Positions 10,816-21,084 of a stretch of 64,000 nucleotides of DNA are shown here, in pieces. This DNA comes from Notamacropus eugenii. Its lineage: Eukaryota > Chordata > Mammalia > Diprotodontia > Macropodidae. A program made the position numbers and the translations under genes. Within the stretch, counting starts at the first letter, position 1, and the number at the start of each line of letters is the position of its first letter. The stretch spans positions 92,238,575-92,302,574 of the forward strand of contig NC_092872.1 of NCBI RefSeq assembly GCF_028372415.1. The letters run 5' to 3'. The notes under the pieces are model-generated. The model made no database searches, had not been told where the DNA came from, and worked only from the letters and a program-made list of their open reading frames with translations.

Positions 10816-11384
10816 TTGAGCTAGAAAGATACTACAAGAGAAATGAACCAGTAATGAAACCCATGAAAACCTTATTAGATATGACCTTATTAGATAAAGT
10901 CATGTCTAATATGACCTTAGATATTTATGCATGAGTGCCCCTATTATGGGCAACAGATTTAACGCAAGAAAGGAAATTTATCCACGTAAGACATCACTGA
11001 AACATGCAAGGCCGAGATTCATGACTGGATGACAACGACTCTAGAAAAGTATTCTCAGATACTCAAATGCTTCTGTGATCTCATCGATCTGGATGTTCCC
11101 TTCAATGACGCATCCCCAACCCATCATACCTGCCCCTCCTGTGCATGTCCTCCAATAAATTCAGGACAGAGAGTACACCCAACATATGGAGGCCTTTCTC
11201 ACATGCCCTAATGTTGCAAGGATACCCTGCTGTCATCTTTTACTCTTACCCTTTCAGGTTCTTCATTGGTTGGATATAACAGTCTAATCAATACCCACCA
11301 TGCACCTTTTTGTTGAACCTTGCACTATGTATTCATCTTTAATTCTTCAGACTTCAAGTCTCACAAATTGCCAGACACAGCTTA
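10816..11384. other. Unclassified sequence
   Basis: A 60-codon frame (11029-11211) lies here without a recognised domain. The block directly abuts the CR1/L3 element; it may be repeat-derived, but no family was recognised. Confidence 0.3.
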
Positions 11385-12785
11385 TTCAAAAGGAACAGGA
11401 TGGATGGAAGGAATGGGATAATGTTGCCTATTAAGAAGATATACTCATATGTAAGGAAATCTATGAACCAGATAAGGGAAGCATGATAGAGAACATTTGT
11501 ATAATCAACGAAGGAAAAACAGAAGCGATTTTGTTATTAGGATGTACTGTACTCCATTTGAACAAAAAGTGGAAATAAATAAGAGTTTGAGGAACAGATC
11601 ATAAGTCTAATATAGAGGAATGAGATAGAAGTGGTGGAGGATATTAATTAGCAAGACATGTATTTGAGTTCTTCTCTGCCCAAAGCAGAGCAACTAATAA
11701 TTTCTTGACTTGCCTTAAAAACAAATTTCTTACTTCAGAAGATGGAGAAGCCAATAAGAAGAAAATTTATTCTGCATCTGATTTTTATCTAGGAAGAACT
11801 GATCACTGGGATGGAAATGAGAACTTTAGAGTGAATTGGTTTGGAGAGAACACATTTCAAAGGGTTCAGAGAAAAGATAGTCAGGATTCATTGCACTAAA
11901 ATTCTACTGGAGAAATCAGTCATAGGATGAGAAGTTCTCAATTAAATTCTGAAGACACAAAGAAAAACAATTCCATTGAGAAGGAAAAGAACAAGTTGTC
12001 TAATAAGACTGATGTGAATGCCCAGGGAAATCCATCAACTGACTTAGGATTTCAAAAGATATGTATAGAACAAAGAAGAAAGGACAGGTAGTAGAGAACG
12101 AATGAAAAAGCATGGCATTGTCCTGTAAGGTCACTATCCTATAAGGCTCAGAAAGAGCTGAGTTTAGCAAGGAAAACATAAGGGTATACTGGTGAAAAAA
12201 GTAAAATCAGAGAAGAATAGGATCATTATTTGAAGTGAAGAAGGGGTTACATGGAGACCAACCAGAATCCTGTACTATTACACATTATTTTTAAAAGATG
12301 GTTGAAGCATTTAGACAAGGAAGCAGTCATCACAAAAAGGCGTAATGGCTTCATCAAAAACAGGACGTGCCTGACTGAACTAATTTCCCTTTTTTGACAA
12401 GGTAATTAGATCAAGTGAATGTTATAGTTTATTGAAATTTTAACAAAGCATTTCACAGGATGAAGAGATGAAATTTAGATACTAGTATGGGCTGGTGGAT
12501 TCATAGCTGATTGAGGGGCAACATCCAAAGAAACTCATTAATGGTTCAAATTCAGCTTGGAAAGAACCACAGGGATAGATCTGTGTTTGGTGATGGTTAA
12601 CATTATTACCAACGATTTGGACAATGGCCTAGATGGTACGCTCATCAAACTCTCGAACGAGGTCTTCCAGGGGAAGGCTGGATGACCACTTGGGAACATC
12701 ATAAAGGAGATTCATTTTCAGGTACAGGTAGAATAAGCTGGCTTCTGTGGATCCTTCCAACTCTGAGATTCTGTGATTCTATGAG
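11385..12785 (+). repeat. CR1/L3-type LINE, about 1.4 kb with internal deletion
   Basis: The order of blocks follows a CR1/L3 ORF2. There is an endonuclease-side region (about 11440-11930). The linker has 'attctgaagacacaaagaaa' and 'agaagaaaggacaggtag'. RT-domain segments follow: 'ggcttcatcaaaaacagg', 'ttttgacaaggtaattag', 'agcatttcacaggatg', 'gggatagatctgtgtttggt' (the QGSVLG-like region) and 'aacgatttggacaatggcct' (NDLD region). The sequence then jumps to the 3' part 'aaggctggatgaccacttgg'. It ends 'ccttccaactctgagattct' plus 'gtgattctatga', the typical CR1-type tail at about 12767-12785. The 64-codon frame at 11705-11899 is a remnant. Clearly dead, with many stops. Confidence 0.82.
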
Positions 12786-13019
12786 CTCGTGGATCAACTG
12801 AAATGACGAAGTGATAATAACAGCAAATAATTTAATGTTAGAAAATCCTGCTGTCTGTATTGCCTAGATATGCACTCATTTTATGATGCTGTGTTGTGTA
12901 TGTTACAGTGAAGGCTCCCATTTCCTGGTGGGTATCAATGCATATCAGGTATAATTTTCAAATGCAAGGAGAAGGGACCCACAATTTTCAAACTGGTTTA
13001 GGATACACAAATGATAATA
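12786..13019. other. Single-copy sequence
   Basis: No feature recognised. Confidence 0.35.
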
Positions 13020-13345
13020 ACAATAATAGGAAGTTTACAAAGCATTTTAAAATACATTGAGTCAACAGTCATTATGGGCATGTTATGTACCAATAAAATA
13101 CAATAAATATTTAATTAGTGCCTGGTGTTTTTTTTTTACCAGGTACTATGCTAAATGCTGACCAGACATTTTTCTTATTTGAGTCTCACAATAATCTGGT
13201 GATAAAGGTACTATTATTATTTCCATTTTACAGATGAGGAAATTGGGAATGAGAAAGGTTAGGTGACTTACCCAGGGTCTCACTCAGTTAAGTGTCTGAG
13301 GCAGGACTCAAATTCAAGTTTTGTCCTGCACTATCTAGTATACTT
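13020..13345 (-). repeat. MIR/THER-type SINE, antisense, with an interrupting piece
   Basis: 'agtttacaaagcatttt', 'ttccattttacagatgagga' and 'cttacccagggtctcactca' are the reversed MIR tail and CORE. About 13070-13165 carries an extra AT-rich L2-tail-like piece with a T-run. Confidence 0.7.
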
Positions 13346-13734
13346 TGTCTGGGCTCTGCTTCTCTGTCCAAAATTGATCCAAGACAAAGTACTAAACACA
13401 AGTAGATAATAAAATAAAATGGACAATAAGATAATAAAATAGTTATTATTTTAAAAGTTAATGGAGAAAAAGTAAATAACCAAACTTTTCTCTGCTTGGT
13501 AGGAGACAGGCAGTACCTACAAGAACAAAATGTCATATATATTGTCCAACATAGTTGTTGTATGTCCTGAAATGACAGTGATATAAAAACAGAAGGCATC
13601 GATAAAGCTAATTGGTTTTGTTGGTTTGTTTGCTTTGTGTTTCAGTCAGCATAAGTTTGAGAAAAAGTGGGAAAGGGTGGGATGTGTGCTGGCACCCTCT
13701 GTAGCACTCAAGTTTAGCTGAAACATTTGGTATG

Positions 13735-13825
13735 CTAAAACTGTAAGACTGGAAAGTTAGGCTAGACAGAGCACGGAAAGCCTTGAGTGACAACTTAAGG
13801 AGTTTGGATTTTAATGGAAACTCTC
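13735..13825 (-). repeat. L2 LINE fragment, antisense
   Basis: 'gactggaaagttaggctaga' and 'aaggagtttggattttaatg' match the reversed L2 3' ORF2 region. Confidence 0.55.
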
Positions 13826-14130
13826 TTATTCTCTGACTGTGTCAGTTTCATGACAGTCCATGTCATCCACTGTATCCCCATCTGAGATTCAAGGTGGCTA
13901 CAACATTTTTCCTTGAGTATGATAACAGGAGGAGAAGAGATGCAAAGTATAATTTCCCTGTGCAGGCTAATTATTTGACAAGTGTATATTCCTCATTCCC
14001 TCCACCACTCCACCAATCAGAACTTTAAAAAAATTTTTTATAATATATATATGCACATACACATACACACATATATACCCACAAACAACCACACATAAGT
14101 AAAAATATATTTGTAGAAGCTTATATTGAA
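13826..14130. other. Single-copy, AT-rich
   Basis: Contains a short ATAT/ACAT stretch (14041-14080). No gene. Confidence 0.35.
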
Positions 14131-14227
14131 GAAGGAAATGGTGAACCACTCTAGTATCTGCCAAGAAAACCCCAAATGAGGAGGGTCAGGAAGAATCAGA
14201 CACAACTAATCAACTCAAGAACAACAG
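14131..14227 (+). repeat. MAR1-type SINE, RTE tail only
   Basis: 'gaaggaaatggtgaaccact', 'gccaagaaaaccccaaatga', 'agacacaacta' and the closing 'gaacaacagcaa' are the sense RTE-like tail. The 3' end runs straight into the GATA array. Confidence 0.8.
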
Positions 14228-14228
14228 C

Positions 14229-14230
<2 letters not shown>

Positions 14231-14317
<87 letters not shown>

Positions 14318-14387
14318 TAGATAGATAGATAGATAGATAGATAGGTAAAGACAGATAGATAGATAAATAGATGATAGACAGACAGAC

Positions 14388-14430
<43 letters not shown>

Positions 14431-14488
14431 CAGATAGATGAAAGAGAGAATGGGATGGATGGATGGATGGATGGATGGATGGATGGAT
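14231..14488. repeat. Compound (GATA)n/(GACA)n array and (GGAT)n
   Basis: GATA, GACA, GATA, a short imperfect part, GACA and GATA to 14440, then GGAT units at 14453-14488. It begins at the tail of a MAR1 SINE. The reverse-strand Ile-Tyr-Leu-Ser frame is a by-product. Confidence 0.97.
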
Positions 14489-14489
14489 A

Positions 14490-14692
14490 CTAGATTACTG
14501 ACATAGGGAACTCCCACGGGAGGATATCCCCTCTACCGATGCAGGTTGACATCTCTGTAACTCATAGTCCTAAGATTTGCCTAGAGCGCTGTGAGGTTAC
14601 TTGCCCAGAGTCACTCAGCCAGTATCAGAGACAGAACTTGAACCCAGGACTGACTGGTGGTTCTCCCTCTCCTGAGCCATGCTGCCTCTCAA
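14490..14692 (-). repeat. Marsupial SINE, class W (WSINE-like), antisense
   Basis: 'gggaactcccacgggaggat', 'accgatgcaggttgacatct', 'gcgctgtgaggttacttgcc' and 'cagaacttgaacccagga' match the reversed second SINE class. Its tail is not RTE-like. The family name is uncertain. Confidence 0.75.
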
Positions 14693-14739
14693 GCAGTAAT
14701 TTAAGGAATTTAAAAATTTAACTTCATCTCCTTTGTCCC

Positions 14740-15300
14740 ACTAAAGAATTACGAAGCTGGAAGAAAGCTTTCAGCCTTTCACCACCTCAGATCCAGTTAA
14801 CTACGTCTTGTTGCGCAGTGCTGCTGTCTTGTGTTTTCCTTTCCTCTAGGAAAAAAACAACAGAAATGGCCTAATCTCTCTGAGTGAGACCCAGTGCCAA
14901 GTCCCAGCCCAGAGCAAGGCTCCATTCCCCGCCAATGCAAATCCTCCTGAAAATGGGATTAATGATGGAAACACTAACAAACCCTTCACTCTCTCCCGGG
15001 TTGCCTGGCACAGGGACAAGGCAGCACGCTGAACCTCCCCAACTCCTAATTAAAAGATAATGTCAATAAATGCCCATTGTCTGGGGATAAAGGCCCAGGG
15101 TTTATCTAAAACAAACAGCTGGGGGAGGGGAGAGCAGGGAAAGGCTTGGGGCAGGGCCAAGTTGCTGACTTCTGCCAGTGGAAGGCATTTGACCTGTGGC
15201 ACATTTTCTTCCTTCCGTCAGTGTCTCTGTACCATGGGGTGAGCAGGGAGGGCGGCGCTGGCTTTCCTGTTGGAAAGTGAATGTAGGATTGCAGAGAGGG
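14740..15300. promoter_or_regulatory. Single-copy block with clustered TF-like words
   Basis: Repeat-free. It holds a perfect octamer ATGCAAAT (14935-14942), GGATTA followed by ATGA (14956-14961), TAATTA (15047-15052), a SOX-like CATTGT, and CAGCTG (15116-15121) next to AAACAAAC. Several CpGs are retained. Developmental enhancers often look like this, but single words are weak evidence. Short frames here have no recognised domain. Confidence 0.35.
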
Positions 15301-15349
15301 TCAGCTGTGCCAAAGGGCCAGTGCTGGAATCTGCCAGTCTGCTAAGCAA

Positions 15350-15523
15350 ACTCTCCCCTCTTCTCCCCTTCCCTCCTCTTCCCTCCTCTCCCCTCCTCTC
15401 CCCTCCCCTTCCCTCCTCTTCCCTCCCCTCCCTTCCCCTCCCCTCCTCTTCTCCCATCCCCTCTCCTCTCCCCTCCCTGCCTTTCCCTTCCTGTCCTGTC
15501 TTCTCCTCTCCTCTCCTCCACTC
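15350..15523. repeat. Polypyrimidine (CCCTCT)-type tract
   Basis: About 175 bp almost purely C and T on the plus strand. Such tracts can form triplex or i-motif structures. Pro-Ser-Leu and Gly-Arg-Glu frames arise from it. Confidence 0.95.
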
Positions 15524-15540
15524 ATTTCATGCACCCAAAT

Positions 15541-15768
15541 ATTATTTTATATTTATCATGATGATTCTGAGTAGAGCCAGCCTGCAACCCCTGATATTCT
15601 ATTTCTTAGGTTCATAGGAGAAATTGTATCGTCCTGGTCAGAGATCTAATCTAATCATTCAAAGCCCCAAAACCCAACAGACCAGTGCTTCAGGGATCCT
15701 GCCTACCAGTGTTCATGACTACCATTGTGGTCTCCAGGTACACAGAGTCCCTGTTATATATCAGAATA
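15541..15768 (+). repeat. Unnamed interspersed repeat D, copy 2
   Basis: Partner of 6567-6795. Blocks 'ttctgagtagagccagcctg', 'tctatttcttaggttcatag' and 'gtggtctccaggtacacaga' are colinear. It lies between two pyrimidine tracts. Confidence 0.7.
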
Positions 15769-15771
15769 GAT

Positions 15772-15845
15772 CTCCCCTTTCCCCTCCCTTTTCCTTTCCC
15801 CTCCTCTCCCCTCTCCTCTCCTTTCTTCTCCCTTCTCCTCCCCTG
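15772..15845. repeat. Polypyrimidine tract, second half
   Basis: C/T-only run resuming right after repeat D. It probably formed one tract with 15350-15523 before insertion (inference). Confidence 0.9.
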
Positions 15846-16026
15846 CCACCAATTTCTCTACTTTCTGTCACATATACACTCATCACTTCTGTCAGTTCAT
15901 CTTGACCACAATACCTGTCGTTGTCCGTCTTCATAAGCCCAGTGCTTATTTTAAACAGGAAACATCAGTCTGGTGAGCAGTCTGTCTGTGTCCAGGTCCT
16001 TGATGTACACAGGCAAGCCCAAGCTG

Positions 16027-16116
16027 GGCCACTGGAGGGCATAATCCCACCCAGGTATAGGAACTTTCCAGTTCCAAGTCCTTTCCACACACATAAATTC
16101 ATATATTGAAAAGTAA
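16027..16116 (+). repeat. Unnamed repeat F, copy 1
   Basis: About 90 bp matching 17311-17402: 'ataatcccacccaggtat', 'cacataaattcatatattg'. Direct orientation, 1.28 kb apart. Confidence 0.7.
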
Positions 16117-16224
16117 GATTAGAAGAACTGGGGTCTAGAACCTTGGGGGTAGCTGCGCTGCTCCACAGGACACTCCAGTCCTCAGACGCCCAATCATTGT
16201 GGCTGGCATTCATATAGCACTTTA

Positions 16225-16453
16225 CAATTTTGTTTTTCAGTTATCTCTGACTCTTCACGACACCCCTTGGGGTCTTCTTTGCAAAGACTGGAATGGTTTG
16301 CCATTTCCTTCTCCAGCTCATTTTACAGTCTATAAAACTGAGGCAAACAGGATTTGCCCAGGGCCACACAGCTAGTGAGTGTCTGAGGCCAAATCTGAAT
16401 TCATATCTTCCTGATTCCAGGCTCACTGTTCTATCCAAAATCCCACCTAGCTA
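16225..16453 (-). repeat. MAR1-type SINE, antisense
   Basis: 'tctctgactcttcacgacac', 'tttgccatttccttctccag', 'gccacacagctagtgagtgt' and 'ctatccaaaatcccacctag' run from RTE tail to head, nearly full length. Confidence 0.88.
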
Positions 16454-16469
16454 TCTTACTTCAAAATTT

Positions 16470-16665
16470 AAAAAATACTTTATATTTATTATCTCATTTT
16501 ATTTGATCCTCATAACAATTCTTTTACAGATGAAAAAACCAGGGCTGAGAAAGAATCAATGACTTACCTAGAGCCTCGTGGCTGGTAGGTACTTGAGGCA
16601 GGATTCAGATTCATGCCTTATTGACTTCCCCATTCAACACTCTATCCATTGAACTACCTCCCTCC
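16470..16665 (-). repeat. MIR-type SINE, antisense
   Basis: 'tatttattatctcattttat', 'cttttacagatgaaaaaacc' and 'actctatccattgaactacc' give tail, CORE and head in reverse. Confidence 0.75.
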
Positions 16666-16988
16666 CTGATTACACAACCCTTTATCTTATCTAGAAAAAA
16701 AAAAGCAAAAACCGTGAGCTGTCTTTCTCAAAGAGAGCTGGCCTTCTCTGGGGTTCACCTGGAGAAAGAAGTGAATGACCCCCATGCCTACCTCTAGGGA
16801 ACGCTCCCCTGTGTGACATAAAATGTGTGTATGTGGAGGATATGAACCTAACTATGGATACTTCAGAGCATGTAATTAATATAGTAGGAATAACACTTCT
16901 AATTTCTTTACCATTTACTGAGAAGGAAAGAAATCTCTGAGCCATCTTCTCTAACCAAAGAGTTGCACATAGTAAGCACTTAAATGTT

Positions 16989-17050
16989 TCCTTTCTTCCT
17001 TCCTTCCTTCCTTCCTTCCTTCCTTCCTTCCTCCCTTCCTTTCTTCATTC
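16989..17050. repeat. (TTCC)n microsatellite
   Basis: About 14 CCTT units with minor interruptions. Confidence 0.95.
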
Positions 17051-17180
17051 ATTTACAGGTCCCAGGCCCAGAGAAAGCAGTAAAAGTTCAGTTTGCACTT
17101 AATTGCCCCATGCCACTTATTGTGGTGTTTACATAAGCAGACCTTACTGCTCAGGGTTACTGGTTAACTGTTTCCCATGT

Positions 17181-17228
17181 CTTCCCAGTGCAGTACATGA
17201 GCTGCTTCCCAGTGTAGTACATGAGCTA
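17181..17228 (+). repeat. 24-bp tandem duplication
   Basis: Two adjacent units starting 'cttcccagtg' and ending 'tacatgagct', differing by one internal base (c/t) and the last base. Confidence 0.85.
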
Positions 17229-17310
17229 CATTTCCTTCTCACCACTTCTCATCATACCCTGCATGGTTCTCAGGTACCTGTTGACTTTTCTGTTGGGGTG
17301 TGACCACCCT

Positions 17311-17402
17311 GGACCACTGGAAGACATAATCCCACCCAGGCAGAGGAGCTTCCCAGCTCCAAGTCGCCTTCCCAACACATAAATTCATATATTGGAAGCT
17401 GG
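17311..17402 (+). repeat. Unnamed repeat F, copy 2
   Basis: Partner of 16027-16116. 'cataatcccacccaggc' and 'cacataaattcatatattgg' are nearly identical in both. Confidence 0.7.
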
Positions 17403-17419
17403 AAAGGAGCTGGGAGGCC

Positions 17420-17545
17420 ATTCCACTTGAACCCACTCATGTTCCCAATGGTTAAGTGCCTGAGGTCACATAGTAAAACTGTTGGAAAGGATATTTGAGC
17501 CCAGTTCCTCCTACCCCAGAGCCAGTCCCACTGCATCATAAGGAA
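17420..17545 (-). repeat. MIR-type SINE fragment, antisense
   Basis: 'ggttaagtgcctgaggtcac' and 'tttgagcccagttcctccta' mark the reversed CORE and head. Confidence 0.6.
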
Positions 17546-17689
17546 CACTATTATTTAACTCTTTATGTGTCTTATTTCTGGGGTTCATTTAGTACAAAAC
17601 AAATTTGAATATTTGTACAGAAGAGTTTAATTTTAAAGGAGTACATACTATTACTTTCATTTCGATTCTCACCTGTGATCTTTGACATA

Positions 17690-17822
17690 GAGATAAATCC
17701 TGTGGAGTTACTGAGGCCCATAATAGGTTGTGATTTGTCCAGAGTAACACAGCTGATTAGTATAAAAGTCAGAATTTGAACCAAAGTCCTGAAGCCATTA
17801 CCAATATCGCTTCTCCACAACA
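17690..17822 (-). repeat. MIR-type SINE fragment, antisense
   Basis: 'gagttactgaggcccataat', 'gtccagagtaacacagctga' and 'aatttgaaccaaagtcctga'. Confidence 0.65.
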
Positions 17823-17829
17823 CCCCACC

Positions 17830-18495
17830 TTTGGTGGTTGTTGCTTGGTTTTTTTTGCAAAAACATTGTTAGCTGGTTCCCAGAGAAAAAAGTATTTGTA
17901 TTATCTGGGCAAGGGTAGGACAGGGTTCCTTTGTCTGTGCAGTCAGGTACAACAAGGCTTATTCCATATCTCCTGAACCATGTAGATTTACAGCTCCTTT
18001 CATCACCTCTATCTGTGTGCTAAAGAGGCCTCCAGAAGAGTGGCTATTTTAGGTACTTGCAATTTTGCCATGAGGAGAACTTCTCTCTACAATGCTGACC
18101 ACCTTTCTGGCCTGTAAAGTGTTTCTTCTCTCCATGTTTCCAGCTCAGGGACAGGAAGCATTGAAGAAACCCAGTGCCAATGGGTGTGTGTTGGGGGCAG
18201 GAAGGAGGTGGGCACCGAAGAAGGATGTTGGTTGGTTGGAAATCTGTATGCCAGTTGGCAAGACGGACGCTAGGGATGGAGCAGCGGAGGCAAGCCTGTT
18301 GTCAACAGGCCTGGCCAGGCCAGATTTGCCCCCTAAGACTGACCTCCTTCCAGAGTTGCTTGGTCTTAGCAGGAAGCAGATGCCACCTTTTCCTCCCATG
18401 ATTTAATTTCATCATCTCTTATTGTGAAGAGCATTTTCTGACATTCAGTTCCCCTCCTCATCCCTGGGATTTAATGTTAAAAAAACATTAGAGCA
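17830..18495. other. Single-copy sequence
   Basis: No repeat recognised. A 104-codon frame at 18092-18406 begins with a hydrophobic stretch, but overlapping frames of similar length exist on both strands. I see no splice context or known domain, so it is not called a gene. Confidence 0.4.
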
Positions 18496-18498
18496 TAA

Positions 18499-18519
18499 TT
18501 ATGTATGTATGTATGTATG

Positions 18520-18548
<29 letters not shown>
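18499..18548. repeat. (TATG)n microsatellite
   Basis: About 12 units. Confidence 0.95.
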
Positions 18549-18549
<1 letters not shown>

Positions 18550-18550
<1 letters not shown>

Positions 18551-18690
18551 GAAAGAGTCTAGATTTGTAATCAAGGCACCTGGATTCGAATCCTGCCTTT
18601 GCCACTGACCTACCTTCGTGATCTGCTGAACTCTCTGGGCCTTATTTTCCCTAAAAAGAAAATGCTTAAAGTAAATGATGATTCCCTCAT
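18550..18690 (+). repeat. MIR-type SINE, sense
   Basis: 'gtctagatttgtaatcaagg', 'ggattcgaatcctgcctttg' and 'tgatctgctgaactctctgg' follow head then CORE. Its 5' edge lies at the TATG array. Confidence 0.65.
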
Positions 18691-19104
18691 ACCTGCCTTG
18701 GACTTCTGGGACGATGGATTTACCCAGAAGGGACTTAGAGGTCATTTAGATTTTTTCCACAGAGAAATAATTTTTTTAAAATGAAATTAACCTCCTGGAA
18801 ACACTATTGGAAGCAATTAACAAGCATTTATTCCATAGCTTGTCTATTACCCAGAAATCACCTCTTTCAGTATGTCCCAGTCAAACCAAGAACAGTATAG
18901 ATGTTTTGAATGTGGAAAGGAGGACCAAGTGGTGGCAGCTATCCAAGGGTGCAGTATTATAGGGACACCTGGAAGTGTAAGAAGCAGGGAAAAGGATGAT
19001 TTTTAACAGAGGACCCAGGAACCCCCAACTCTGGTGCCAACAAAGCTCTGGGGGAGGTGAGAAGATCTGGCACTGAGGGACAGTGGGGAGAGTCAGCAGT
19101 AGAG
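18691..19104. other. Single-copy sequence
   Basis: No repeat or gene recognised. Confidence 0.35.
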
Positions 19105-19260
19105 AAGAGGTCATGATAGTACCAAATCTATGCTTTATACTTCCCTAAGCATTTTCTCATCTGTTATCTTAATCCCAACAATCCAATGAGATAAACCAGA
19201 GCAAGTCCAATTATCTTCTTGCCTACCTAAATTTTACAGTTGGAAAAATCAGTAGCATGG
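19105..19260 (-). repeat. MIR-type SINE fragment, antisense
   Basis: 'gctttatacttccctaagca', 'tcttaatcccaacaatccaa' and 'aattttacagttggaaaaat'. Strongly diverged. Confidence 0.5.
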
Positions 19261-19719
19261 GCTTATGGGCTGACTGATGGATGATACAATTTTCTGACAA
19301 CAAAGAATTTTTTAATACTGTACAAGTACTTCTTGGTGCCTCACCATGTGATTTTTTTGAAGGTATGGTTGGGGCAGAAGTGAAGGATATTGGTGAATGT
19401 ACTACAAAGTCCCAGGTACTTTTTGTCCCAAGTACAGAAGGGTTGTTTGGGGGTCAGAGCTGTACTCTGAGTTCTAAATACCCTCTTCCTCTGGTTTACA
19501 GAGTTGTTTTTTTTTCTCATTAGATGACAACTGTAGTTAATGTTTAAATCTCTGGGAGAAAAACTGTCCTGAATGCCAAAACTCAGGCCTCTGTTTATTT
19601 AACAGACACACTAGTCATGACATGTTGCAGACAGAACTCTGTATAAAGACCAAAAATGGAATCTCTTATGACATGCTCCCATAATCAGACCTCTGGAGAG
19701 GTATTTTCTATATATTGGA
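19261..19719. other. Single-copy sequence
   Basis: The 80-codon frame at 19281-19523 has no recognised domain. No repeat seen. Confidence 0.3.
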
Positions 19720-19835
19720 GATTTTCTGTATATAGAGACGACTAGAAGTTGCCAAGCAGGTGCCAACCTGCATTGGTAGAGGAATTTTCTTCACCTGGAA
19801 GCTCTGCATTCACTGACAATCAGGGGTCCCATTCC
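19720..19835 (+). repeat. SINE class W, 3' part
   Basis: 'gtgccaacctgcattggtag' and 'ggaattttcttcacctggaa' are the class W tail. The head is absent. Confidence 0.65.
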
Positions 19836-20039
19836 TGCCCCTATTCCTAAAGATGACTAGATGCTTGCAAAAGAAGCCTTTTCTTTCTTTTTAAAATTCT
19901 TATTATGAATTTAATCATCAATAGTCATGAAAACGTCAATATACAAAGAACAAAAAAAAGACTATATTAAACCATGAACTTCTATTACACGTAGTTTGGG
20001 TTTTTTAAGAGTATGTTAAATTTAACAATAGTTTCATGA

Positions 20040-20365
20040 TGGAATTGTCTTGTTTGTTTTCCCTCCTAAACTTTTCTTAATTTTCTTTTATGTATTTTCA
20101 AATACTTTACTGATTCACTTTTCCTGCTTTTTTTTTTGGCATCTCTATCACTGCCCACTAACTCATCACTCTTCCTCCCTTGTAACAAATAAGCACAATT
20201 ACACAAAGCAAACCCACATATCGACTGTGTCTGAAAGCACTTGTCTCATTCTGCACAGTCTTTTCTGCCCAGAGGTGGGTGGCATGCCCCATCATCAGTC
20301 TTCTGGTGTTGACATTGGTCACTGCATTGATCCCAGTGAAAGAAGCCTTTTCGAACGGATGTACC
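20040..20365 (-). repeat. L1 3' UTR fragment, antisense
   Basis: 'atcgactgtgtctgaaagca', 'cttgtctcattctgcac', 'ggtgggtggcatgccccatc' and 'acattggtcactgcattgat' match the reversed 3' UTR of the marsupial L1 seen again at 22720-23830. Confidence 0.72.
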
Positions 20366-20984
20366 CTTCACAGAGCTAATGAGAGCAGATGCCTGCTTTT
20401 TCTCAGGCGCTCACACATATTCACCCTTTTATCATCTCTATCTCCTGCCTATGCTCAGTCTCCCTCAGACACATCTAATACAATGGAAGTTCAGCCTGCC
20501 AGGAGACACCTTGTTACTTTTTGGCAGGAGTGACTGCTTGGACACACTAAAGCTCTGTTTGGAGGCAAGGGAGATCCATGGGCTTGCCTGGCTGGAGCCT
20601 CGGAAGAGATTGGTTTCCAATGCGTTCCAGGCACATGTGTCCTGATATGCCAAGCTTCTCCTGCTGAGGCAGAAAGTCTTTATTTCCTCCCAGTCTTACC
20701 CTAGATTCTCCTCCTCTCCACAACTTCCTGGCTTAAGGAAAACACATGAGACTCTGTAATGCACATGTTCCACCCCTCTCCCCCAACCAGCGTTCTCTTG
20801 GACTTGAAACACTTGACAGCTTAATTTTTAAGTGAAAGGGGAGTTTGGGAAAGACAAATCCCTTAGGAAGTAGCAAGGAGAGGAAGGCACTGGAACTCTG
20901 GAGGAAAAGGTCTACCTCAAAGGCTGCCAAAGACAAACTTTTTCCTACTTCATAATTTTGCCTTAAACTTGGCCTCACTATAGC
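20366..20984. other. Single-copy sequence
   Basis: Several overlapping short frames on both strands, none with a domain. No repeat seen. Confidence 0.35.
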
Positions 20985-21076
20985 TAGGAAAGACCAAATG
21001 GAATTCAGTCAAAAGGCCACACTTAAGGATTTAAAAGGCCACATGTGGCCTTAAGGTGGCAGGTGCCCCACCCCTG
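20985..21076. mobile_element. hAT-type MITE, family A, right half
   Basis: 'ttcagtcaaaaggccacact', 'aaaggccacatgtggcct' and the terminal CACCCCTG (21069-21076). The left arm is missing. Confidence 0.72.
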
Positions 21077-21084
21077 GCATAGTA

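Noticed and set aside
14131-14488. Regular repeats as a possible CRISPR array
   Set aside because: Units are 4 bp with no spacers; the genome is mammalian.
14215-14517. 100-codon Ile-Tyr-Leu-Ser frame, and a similar frame at 29775-29981
   Set aside because: Translations of GATA/GACA arrays.
15218-15617. Gly-Arg-Glu and Pro-Ser-Leu frames as low-complexity proteins
   Set aside because: Products of the pyrimidine tract.
18092-18406. 104-codon frame starting with a hydrophobic stretch, as a possible secreted protein
   Set aside because: Frames of similar length overlap it on both strands, and there is no splice context, domain or codon bias.
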